Source: Melioribacteraceae bacterium
GTDB taxonomy: Bacteria > Bacteroidota > Ignavibacteria > Ignavibacteriales > Melioribacteraceae
Direction: 5' to 3'
Length of the DNA stretch: 64,000 nt
Assembly: GCA_022181065.1 (NCBI GenBank)
Contig: BQMY01000084.1
Span: 26,755 to 90,754, forward strand
In this document: positions 1 to 7,551 of the stretch, one piece after another
How positions within the stretch are numbered: position 1 is the stretch's first letter
Layout of the letters: each line of letters starts with the position of its first letter
Made by a program: the position numbers and the translations under genes
Notes under the pieces: model-generated
What the model was told of the DNA's origin: nothing
Database searches by the model: none
Seen by the model: only the letters and a program-made list of their open reading frames with translations

Positions 1-3000
1 CCCGGTTCACAGTGGTCAACAAACCAGAATACCAGTATGGTAGTTAACTATTTTGGACCCAATGGTTTGGGATATATCCCGGCTACTCCTTCACATCTTA
101 CTGACTGGGGTGGTAACGCAACAAGAATTAATAATGATATTAACTCCGGCGCGTTTATGCTTCAGCACCGTGATCATGGCGGCGAAACAGGTTGGGGTGA
201 ACCTGATTACGGAAATAGTGATATCGGTGGATTGGATAATGATGACCTTACTTTTATTATGTCAATAAACTGTTTAACCGGTAAATTTGACTGGAGTGGT
301 GAATCTTTTGCCGAAAAATTCCACAGAGCGGATAAAGCGGCTCTCGGTTTGATAGCGGCAACAGAAGTATCTTACTCCTTTGTAAATGACACCTATATCT
401 GGGGTCTGTATGATTATATGTGGCCTGATTTTGATCCTGGTCACGGAGTTGAAGGCGACGTTAATTTACTTCCGGCGTTCGCGAATGTTTCAGGTAAATA
501 TTATCTTATGGAATCGAACTGGCCTTATAACACCGGTGATAAGGAAGTTACCTATAATCTATTCCATATGCACGGGGACGCTTTTTCTCGCGTCTATTCC
601 GAGATGCCACAAGATTTGACAGTAGTGCACAATCCTGTTCATACAACAGGCGTGCCCGCATTTAGTGTTCAGGCGGAAGATGGCGCTTTTATCGCGATCA
701 CACACGATGGTGAAATACTCGCGACTGCCGAAAGTAACGGCGGTACGATTGATCTTGAACTTCCGTTTGTTACAGCGGGTGAGTATTTGACAATTACAGT
801 TACAAAACAGAATTATTACCGCTACACATCGCAGGTACAGGTAATTCCTGCTGAGGGTCCATATGTTGTGAAACATACTGTTGAGATAGATGATTCACAA
901 GGTAATGGAAATGGTCAACTTGACTATCATGAAATTATTGCGCTTGATATGTCAGTCAAAAATGTTGGTCTTGATGAAGCTGTGGATGTCTGGGTAAAAT
1001 TAAGGTCTGAAGATCCGTATTTATCCTTAATTGATACTATTTATTTTTATGGAACCATTGGTGCAGAAGACACTGTGTTTATGAATGACGCATTCTCTCT
1101 CCAGATCGCTGACAACACACCCGATGGACATCAGATCCCTATCCAGGTTGTAGCTAGATCCGGTGCTGATGAGTGGTTTAGTTCATTCTCACTTGAAGCA
1201 CACGCGCCGGTACTGCAATTTCTCGGATTTGAAATATTCGATCCAACCGGTAATTATAACGGTAAGCTTGATCCGGGTGAAACAGTAACCATGAAAGTTT
1301 CCATAAAAAATCAGGGGACTTCAGCAGCATACGGAGTGACGGGTGACCTGAGTGTTGATAATAATAATATTACAATTTCAGACTCACCGCAAACCTATGG
1401 TGAAATTACTCCGGAAGGAACTGTGGAAAAAGAATTTACAGTTACTGTTGGCGCAAATATTCCTCAGGGACAGATTGTTAACTTCATGCTGGATATTGAC
1501 GCGGATTTCAATATTCATTCAAGTGGTGAATTTTATTCTGTAGTTGGTCAGTTCCCGGTACTTATTATCGATCTTGATGAAAACCATAATTCCGGTCCTG
1601 CAATGCTTGAAGCATTTGAGGCAAATAACCTTCCTGCTGAATATATGACTTCGTTCCCGGATGATCTGTCAATTTACACATCAATCTTTGTTTGTCTCGG
1701 GATTTACAGTAACAATACTGTTCTTTCCAGCTCGCAGGGACAATTATTAGCCGACTTCCTGAATAATGGTGGTCTGCTTTATATGGAAGGTGGAGATACC
1801 TGGTATTATGACGATGAAACACCTGTTCACGGCATGTTCAACATCGATGGAACCGCAGACGGATCAGGTGACCTTGGTGTTCTTACTGGTGAAAGCGGTA
1901 CTTTCGCTGATGGTTTGAGTTTCGACTATAATGGTGATAATAACTGGGTTGACCGACTTTCACCTCTTGGTGACGCATATTCAATATTCAGTAACGACTC
2001 TCCATCATACAGTTGCGCAATAGCGAATGATGCAGGTGATTATAAAACTATCGGTGCTTCATTTGAATTTGGTGGTTTAACTGATGGTAATTATCCTTCT
2101 ACAAAAGAAGAATTAATGAAACAGTACATTGATTTCTTCGAAATATTCAGTGCCGGTAATGACACAACAATCTGCCGCGACATTACTGTTGCCGAAGGCT
2201 GGAATATTATTTCTGCTCCAACCGAAGCAAGTGACATGAGTGTTGAAGGATGTTTCCCGAATGCTGCCTCACCAGCTTATATGTTCAACGAAACATACGT
2301 TCTTAGCGAAAACCTGGAATGTGGTAAAGGTTACTGGCTCAAATTTGATCAGTCTGATAACGTTATGTTCTGCGGCTCACCTGAAATGGATGAAATTGAT
2401 GTCATGGAAGGTTGGAATATGATAGGTATGTTCCATGATAATATTGATGTCACAAATCTTGTCACCAATCCTGCCGGAATAGTTGCGTCAGAATTCTTCG
2501 GATTCGCGAACGGATACAATCCGGTATCTACCATCGAATTTGGTAAAGGTTACTGGGTTAAGATGAGTGCCGCCGGTACAATGTCTGTCTCAACCGGAGC
2601 AGCAAAAAAATCAATGAGAGTTCTACCTGAAGATTGGGGCAAGATCATCGTATCTGATAATCTTGGTCACGTTTCAACACTATACGCGCAGGGAGAAACT
2701 GAAGGTAAAGTATTGGCCGATATGCCTCCAATGCCGCCAAAAGGTGTATTTGATGTTCGTTTCGCGACTAACAAATATATCGAATCACTGGCAGGTAGTG
2801 GTCAGCAGATAAATATCAGTGGCGCAACTTATCCTGTAACCATTAAAGCAAGTGGCGCGGATATTACAGTTTACGATCCGGTTAGTGGTGAAAGTAATCT
2901 GGTACTGGATGGTAACGAATTGGTTATATCTGATGAAAACGTAAAATATGTGGAAGTCAGCACTGCTGAAATCCCTGAAGATTATGCGTTATATCAGAAC

Positions 3001-3240
3001 TATCCGAACCCGTTCAATCCGAAAACTACTATCAGGGTTGCTGTGCCTCAGACAAGCAAAGTATCCTTGAAAATTTATGATGTGGTTGGTCGTGAAGTTG
3101 AAACTATCGTAAATAAAGAACTTGAACCCGGTTATTATAATTTCAACTGGAACGCTTCTCGTTACGCGAGTGGTGTTTACATTTATCGTGTTATTGCCGG
3201 TGATTTTGTTCAAACTAAAAAACTTGTATTGCTCAAGTAG
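1..3240 (+). CDS. Gingipain-like C25 family cysteine protease with T9SS C-terminal sorting domain (5' end outside window)
   Basis: The reading frame is open from base 1, so the signal peptide and propeptide lie upstream of the window; the ATG at 37 is internal. Numbering from that ATG, residues about 40-130 match the gingipain (peptidase C25) catalytic core: a DHGGETGW motif with catalytic His47, then SINCLTGKFDW with catalytic Cys79, followed by the SFAEKF and GLIAATE stretches expected after the nucleophile. Two Ca-loop-like segments (GNGNGQLDYHE and GNYNGKLDPGE) open immunoglobulin-like domains. A GATase-like segment and a duplicated GWN...GYW module (about residues 715-850) follow. The last 80 residues are a type A sorting domain (YQNYPNPFNP through TKKLVLLK). 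Likely a cell-surface or secreted protease exported by T9SS. The family call is firm; the substrate is unknown. Confidence 0.85.
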   Translation, partial: PGSQWSTNQNTSMVVNYFGPNGLGYIPATPSHLTDWGGNATRINNDINSGAFMLQHRDHGGETGWGEPDYGNSDIGGLDNDDLTFIMSINCLTGKFDWSGESFAEKFHRADKAALGLIAATEVSYSFVNDTYIWGLYDYMWPDFDPGHGVEGDVNLLPAFANVSGKYYLMESNWPYNTGDKEVTYNLFHMHGDAFSRVYSEMPQDLTVVHNPVHTTGVPAFSVQAEDGAFIAITHDGEILATAESNGGTIDLELPFVTAGEYLTITVTKQNYYRYTSQVQVIPAEGPYVVKHTVEIDDSQGNGNGQLDYHEIIALDMSVKNVGLDEAVDVWVKLRSEDPYLSLIDTIYFYGTIGAEDTVFMNDAFSLQIADNTPDGHQIPIQVVARSGADEWFSSFSLEAHAPVLQFLGFEIFDPTGNYNGKLDPGETVTMKVSIKNQGTSAAYGVTGDLSVDNNNITISDSPQTYGEITPEGTVEKEFTVTVGANIPQGQIVNFMLDIDADFNIHSSGEFYSVVGQFPVLIIDLDENHNSGPAMLEAFEANNLPAEYMTSFPDDLSIYTSIFVCLGIYSNNTVLSSSQGQLLADFLNNGGLLYMEGGDTWYYDDETPVHGMFNIDGTADGSGDLGVLTGESGTFADGLSFDYNGDNNWVDRLSPLGDAYSIFSNDSPSYSCAIANDAGDYKTIGASFEFGGLTDGNYPSTKEELMKQYIDFFEIFSAGNDTTICRDITVAEGWNIISAPTEASDMSVEGCFPNAASPAYMFNETYVLSENLECGKGYWLKFDQSDNVMFCGSPEMDEIDVMEGWNMIGMFHDNIDVTNLVTNPAGIVASEFFGFANGYNPVSTIEFGKGYWVKMSAAGTMSVSTGAAKKSMRVLPEDWGKIIVSDNLGHVSTLYAQGETEGKVLADMPPMPPKGVFDVRFATNKYIESLAGSGQQINISGATYPVTIKASGADITVYDPVSGESNLVLDGNELVISDENVKYVEVSTAEIPEDYALYQNYPNPFNPKTTIRVAVPQTSKVSLKIYDVVGREVETIVNKELEPGYYNFNWNASRYASGVYIYRVIAGDFVQTKKLVLLK

Positions 3241-3247
3241 TATATAT

Positions 3248-3274
3248 GCTCCGGGGGAGACCCCGGAGCTCTTT
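3248..3274 (+). terminator. Rho-independent terminator after the C25 protease gene
   Basis: A 9-bp perfect GC-rich stem (GCTCCGGGG / CCCCGGAGC) with a GAGA tetraloop begins 8 bases after the stop codon and is followed by a short T-rich stretch (TCTTT). The T-tract is weak. Confidence 0.7.
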
Positions 3275-3394
3275 AAATCACAGTTAACCCTCCCTCTTTA
3301 AACTCCGATTGTAACAGTTATTATAATTTTATATATTACTCCTCTCAGGCTTTCTTAATTGATTTTATGTTCATAGTTGTGAAAACGGGATTGT

Positions 3395-4195
3395 ATGACT
3401 CAGAATGACGTGATTTTTACCGGTTTGACGGTATTTTTCGTTTTTGTGTTTGTAGCGTTGTTTGTTTCATGGATAGTTTATACTGTTAGACAAAAAAAAG
3501 CGGGTGAACCAAAACCTTACGAGGAAAACTCCATCGTCGATCTTGATACAGGTAAACTGAAGGAAACCGCACCAACCAAACCAGCATCCGAAAAGAAAAA
3601 AGATGATACACCGAAACTGGATTTTAAAGATCCAAAAAAAGATTCGGGAGAGAAAAAGAAATCAAAAGAACATTCATCTGATAAAAGAAGAAGTTCTTCA
3701 AGTGGTAAATCCTCTTCGTCGTCTTCTTCAGGATCATCATCACGAAGAAAATCCTCCGAACACAAAAGTTCGTCCGAAAAGAGCAGTTCGTCCGAAAGAA
3801 GAAGCTCCTCCGATAGAAGCAGTAGATCAAGCAGACGCAGCAGCTCTGACGAGAGACGAAGTTCATCTGATCGTGATCGATCCGGAAGCAGAGATGATGA
3901 CAGAGAGTCAAGACGCGGTTCTTCATCATCTTCAGGCAGGTCTTCATCCTCCTCCAAAAAAAGTTCGCGATCTTCCTCTGACAGAAAATCTGATAGTTCT
4001 TCACGAAAAGAACCTTCATCACGAAATCCCCGGCGACAAAAATTACGTCCACTTACCAGAGATAAAAGATTAAAAATTTTGAACGATGATTTTGAAAATC
4101 AGGATGACGACAAGTCGGAAGAAATAAAAAATGATTCTCGTTCCAATAAGAAAAAAAATGATGACGGCATTGACATAACCAAAGATTTTATTTAA
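3395..4195 (+). CDS. Single-pass membrane protein with Ser/Arg/Lys/Asp-rich low-complexity tail
   Basis: The 266-residue product has one strongly hydrophobic N-terminal segment (about residues 7-30, TVFFVFVFVALFVSWIVY) followed by a basic stop-transfer RQKK. Most of the remainder (about residues 85-210) is serine with arginine, lysine and aspartate in RSSS, SSDR and SSER runs. This resembles RS domains in composition, but no homology is implied. The tail is presumably disordered and cytoplasmic. The C-terminus (about 215-266) is less repetitive, charged, and ends in DGIDITKDFI. No enzymatic domain is visible and I recognise no family. Only a weak ribosome-binding site (CGGGA) precedes the ATG. 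It lies between the protease gene and the copper module with no operon-like overlap. Long open frames on both strands within the repeat region are compositional shadows. Confidence 0.7.
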   Translation: MTQNDVIFTGLTVFFVFVFVALFVSWIVYTVRQKKAGEPKPYEENSIVDLDTGKLKETAPTKPASEKKKDDTPKLDFKDPKKDSGEKKKSKEHSSDKRRSSSSGKSSSSSSSGSSSRRKSSEHKSSSEKSSSSERRSSSDRSSRSSRRSSSDERRSSSDRDRSGSRDDDRESRRGSSSSSGRSSSSSKKSSRSSSDRKSDSSSRKEPSSRNPRRQKLRPLTRDKRLKILNDDFENQDDDKSEEIKNDSRSNKKKNDDGIDITKDFI

Positions 4196-4240
4196 GATTT
4201 GGTATTATAATATATCTTGTCTTTATTTAAGGGAGCTACA

Positions 4241-4447
4241 ATGAAAGAATCTGATTTTAATATTTCCGGGATGAGTTGCCAGCATTGTGTAAAAGCTGTG
4301 GAAAAAGAGTTGTCAATGCTTGATGTTGACTACTATGAAGTTGAAATTGGTATGGCGAAAATTGAGTATGATGAATCTAAAGTAAAGGTTTCGGATATTG
4401 AGCGTGCTATCAGTGACGCCGGATTCAAAATGATTTCAGAAAGCTGA
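4241..4447 (+). CDS. Small heavy-metal-associated (HMA) domain protein, CopZ-like metallochaperone
   Basis: A 68-residue single-domain protein with the HMA metal-binding motif GMSCQHC near the N-terminus and the usual beta-alpha-beta-beta-alpha-beta length. The ATG at 4241 is preferred over a TTG 24 bases upstream because an AAGGGAG ribosome-binding site sits 6 bases before it. The gene ends 6 bases before the Cu(I) ATPase start, which fits a chaperone that delivers copper to that pump. The metal is inferred from context; CxxC HMA proteins can also bind other soft metals. Confidence 0.85.
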   Translation: MKESDFNISGMSCQHCVKAVEKELSMLDVDYYEVEIGMAKIEYDESKVKVSDIERAISDAGFKMISES

Positions 4448-4453
4448 TTTTTT

Positions 4454-6676
4454 ATGGCTAAATATACATATCCTGTTGAGGGAATGACTTGTGCCGCTTG
4501 TGTGGCGCGAGTTGAAAAGAGTGTTAATAAAATTGACGGACTTGAAAATATTAACGTCAATTTCGCGACTGAAGAATTGAGTTTTGAAACACCTGTAGAT
4601 AACCCCGACATCCGGCATATCTCAGAAGTTATTGAGAAATCGGGATACAAACTTATTATTCCTTCTACTTCCTCTACAGGTGGAAAAGCCGATAGCACCG
4701 TAAATACTGAAGAGAACAACAAAGGTTACGTTGATTTAAAAAATGAATTCCTGTTTGCTTTGGTGTTGACCCTGCCAATATTTATTATCAGTATGTTTTA
4801 CGATTTTCAGTTTTTCAGGGATATCTGGCAGCTTGATCGGCAATACACCAACAATATTCTGCTTATTTTAACCACACCGGTAATATTTATCTCGGGGAAA
4901 CGTTTTTATTCTATTTTCTGGAAGAACCTGAAACAGTTTAACACAGAAATGAATTCGCTTGTCGCTATCGGAACAGGCGCGGCATTCGGATATAGTACAT
5001 TTGCGACTTTGTTTCCGGAGTTACTCCTTGGTGGAGATATTGAACCCCATGTCTATTTTGAAACCGCCGCCGTTATAATCACACTCATATTACTTGGCAG
5101 ACTACTTGAAGCGCGAGCCAGGAAAAAAACATCATCCGCAATAAGAGAACTTCTTGCTCTGCGTCCTAAAACGGCTCTGTTAAAAATAGATGGGGAAGTG
5201 AAGGAAGTTTCCTCGGATACTTTGAAAACAGGTGATGTAGTTATTATTAAACCGGGCGCAAAAATCCCGGCTGACGGAAAGATAATTTCAGGCAATTCCA
5301 ATATTGATGAGTCGATGGTTACAGGCGAAAGTCTTCCGGTTGAAAAAGAAACAGGTATGGCGGTAACCGGCGGGACAATCAATATTTCGGGAAGTTTTGA
5401 ATATGTTGTTACTGAAACAGGAGAGAATTCTTTTCTTGGTCAGATAATAAATCTGGTAAGAGAGGCACAAGGTTCAAAAGTACCAATTCAGAGATTAGCT
5501 GATAAAATAGCATCCTGGTTTACACCAATAGTAATAATAATTTCGTTTATTACCTTTGCCGGATGGTTATTAGCGGGCTACGATGTTAGTATTGCACTTG
5601 TAAATTTTGTATCAGTGCTTATTGTCGCCTGTCCATGTGCTTTAGGTCTTGCCACACCAACCGCTATAATGGTTGGGACGGGTCTGGGCGCAAAACACGG
5701 TATAATTATTAAAGATGGTGAAAGCCTGGAAACCGCAAAAAAAATCACCACTATGATATTTGACAAAACCGGAACACTTACTAAAGGCACTCCTGAAGTT
5801 ACAGAACAACATAATATCATAGAGGGCGCGGAAGATTATCTCGTATATGCCGCGGCTTTGGAAAACAAATCAGAGCATCCTCTTGCCAATGCGATAATAA
5901 AATATAGCTCGCATCATGAAGGTATTCCGTCAGAAATTGAAGATTTCAAAAATCATCCGGGATTTGGTGTTAGTGGTACTATTAATAATAAACGTATTGC
6001 GGCAGGAAGTAAAAAACTGGCTAAAGAACTAAATATCGATTTTCAATCAGCCGAACAAAAATACACCGGGATCGCAAAATCGGGTAAAACTCCCGTTGTG
6101 ATTTTTGTAGATTCAGAACCCGCGATTATTTTGGGCATAGAAGATCCTCTGAAAGAAGAAGCGGTAAATGTAATCAGTTCTTTGCACAACAAGGGAATAC
6201 AGACCGCAATATTAAGCGGCGATAACATTCGAACAGTAAAAGCCCTCGCGAAAAATGTTGGGATCGATAAAGCTCACGGAGAAGTATTACCTTCGATTAA
6301 ATCGGAAATAGTTGAAAAGTATAAAACCGCGGGCGAGATTACGGCGATGGTTGGTGATGGAATAAATGACGCTCCGGCGCTTGCGGCGGCGCATGTAGGT
6401 ATTTCATTAGGCAGCGGAACAGATGTCGCGATTGAATCATCCAAAATTACGTTGTTGAGAAATAATCTTGCTGACCTTATCTCTACACTGGATCTTTCCC
6501 GGTACACAATTAACACAATCAAACAAAATCTTTTTTGGGCGTTTATTTATAACGTTATTGGAATACCTCTTGCGGCAGTGGGGATGCTTAATCCAATGCT
6601 CGCCGCTCTTGCTATGAGTTTCAGTTCAGTTTCGGTGGTTTCAAATTCACTAAGATTAAGAAGAAAGAAGATATGA
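4454..6676 (+). CDS. copA: P1B-type copper-translocating ATPase
   Basis: A 740-residue P-type ATPase exporting Cu(I) from the cytoplasm. It has one N-terminal HMA domain (GMTCAAC, Cys13 and Cys16), a transmembrane CPC metal-selectivity motif (Cys393-Pro-Cys395), the phosphorylation motif DKTGT (Asp437), an HPLA nucleotide-binding motif, and the hinge motif GDGINDAP near residues 634-641. A TGES actuator motif is visible as MVTGES. Hydrophobic segments occur in the pattern usual for eight-helix P1B pumps. The length is normal; many homologues carry two HMA domains, and here the second is effectively the separate small protein upstream. The stop codon overlaps the downstream cupin start (ATGA), so the three genes look like one translationally coupled unit. 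Confidence 0.95.
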   Translation: MAKYTYPVEGMTCAACVARVEKSVNKIDGLENINVNFATEELSFETPVDNPDIRHISEVIEKSGYKLIIPSTSSTGGKADSTVNTEENNKGYVDLKNEFLFALVLTLPIFIISMFYDFQFFRDIWQLDRQYTNNILLILTTPVIFISGKRFYSIFWKNLKQFNTEMNSLVAIGTGAAFGYSTFATLFPELLLGGDIEPHVYFETAAVIITLILLGRLLEARARKKTSSAIRELLALRPKTALLKIDGEVKEVSSDTLKTGDVVIIKPGAKIPADGKIISGNSNIDESMVTGESLPVEKETGMAVTGGTINISGSFEYVVTETGENSFLGQIINLVREAQGSKVPIQRLADKIASWFTPIVIIISFITFAGWLLAGYDVSIALVNFVSVLIVACPCALGLATPTAIMVGTGLGAKHGIIIKDGESLETAKKITTMIFDKTGTLTKGTPEVTEQHNIIEGAEDYLVYAAALENKSEHPLANAIIKYSSHHEGIPSEIEDFKNHPGFGVSGTINNKRIAAGSKKLAKELNIDFQSAEQKYTGIAKSGKTPVVIFVDSEPAIILGIEDPLKEEAVNVISSLHNKGIQTAILSGDNIRTVKALAKNVGIDKAHGEVLPSIKSEIVEKYKTAGEITAMVGDGINDAPALAAAHVGISLGSGTDVAIESSKITLLRNNLADLISTLDLSRYTINTIKQNLFWAFIYNVIGIPLAAVGMLNPMLAALAMSFSSVSVVSNSLRLRRKKI

Positions 6677-7044
6677 GTGAAAAATATATAATTCAGAAAA
6701 ACCCGGTTAAGATACCCGTACCCGGTAACAAAATAATTAATGAGTATTTCGGATTTGCATCGTTAAATGGTGGGGATTTCAGTTTTGCGCATATGATCGC
6801 GCCACCGGGATGGGAAGAACCGGCACAGAAACCCGAGTTTGACGAGATAACATTTATTATCAAAGGGAAAAAACGATTTGAATTTGATGATGAAATTGTA
6901 GAGCTTAAGCAGGGAGAATCGATACTTGTAAAAAGGGGAACGCGCGTCCGCTACTCAAATCCGTTTGAGGAAGCTTGTGAATATATTTCAGTCTGTATTC
7001 CCGCGTTTTCACCTGATTCTGTAAACAGAGAAAATAACATCTGA
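6673..7044 (+). CDS. Small cupin-domain protein coupled to copA
   Basis: A 123-residue protein with a cupin beta-barrel pattern: an HMIAPPGWEEP stretch, then EFDEITFIIKGKKRFEFDDEIVELKQGESILVKRG, written here only to its key features (the G-rich turn, and E and H-type ligand positions). The ATG overlaps the copA stop codon by ATGA, implying translational coupling. The canonical first cupin motif is degenerate, with a single clear histidine (residue about 38), so metal binding is uncertain. It may act in copper or small-ligand sensing or buffering, but that is inferred only from the neighbourhood. Confidence 0.75.
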   Translation: MSEKYIIQKNPVKIPVPGNKIINEYFGFASLNGGDFSFAHMIAPPGWEEPAQKPEFDEITFIIKGKKRFEFDDEIVELKQGESILVKRGTRVRYSNPFEEACEYISVCIPAFSPDSVNRENNI

Positions 7045-7551
7045 AAATCTGATTCTTTCATATAAAAGTTTTAGACATCTAAATAATAAATATTCCACAT
7101 TTTTTAAAAAAATCACGGAAAAATTTATTAGTGCAGATGTTGTATAAATTAATTTATTGCATTAGTTGATTTCATTTTTTATTATAAATTGTTATTAGTT
7201 CAGGTTAATACAATTACATTTTCACCGTATCTAATCGCTTTTTTTTGAAATAGTTGTTGTCAAATTTATTTATTTCTTTTATTTTCTTGTTTACTTTAAT
7301 TAAAAGGCAAGGTTTATTTTGGCATTCACAATAAATAACTTACTTTCCAAAGTTTTTTCAATTCTTCACCTAACAAATGTTCCAACGTATATCATTTTTA
7401 AGTAAATAAATATGTATAGTATTACTATGAATTTTAATAAATATAAGGAGGTATATAGAAAACATTTTCTTGAGTACGGTTTCTAGAGGTACCCCAAGCC
7501 TCTTAACTAAAAAGAATTACTCTATTTTAGAACTAAATAAGGAGATTTCTA
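7045..7551 (+). other. 507-bp AT-rich intergenic region with long 5' leader of the giant secreted protein
   Basis: No convincing gene. The stretch is strongly AT-rich and presumably holds the promoter of the following gene. A near-perfect Shine-Dalgarno sequence (AAGGAGGT, 7445-7452) has no start codon at normal distance. A weak 5-bp hairpin (AGAGG at 7485-7489, CCTCT at 7499-7503) lies between it and the real ribosome-binding site (AAGGAG at about 7540-7545) of the gene starting at 7552. Confidence 0.5.

Noticed and set aside
3517..4073. Long open frames on both strands within the Ser/Arg-rich gene
   Set aside because: They arise from the biased, repetitive Ser/Arg codons; the forward frame at 3395 has a membrane segment and a sensible start, and the others do not.
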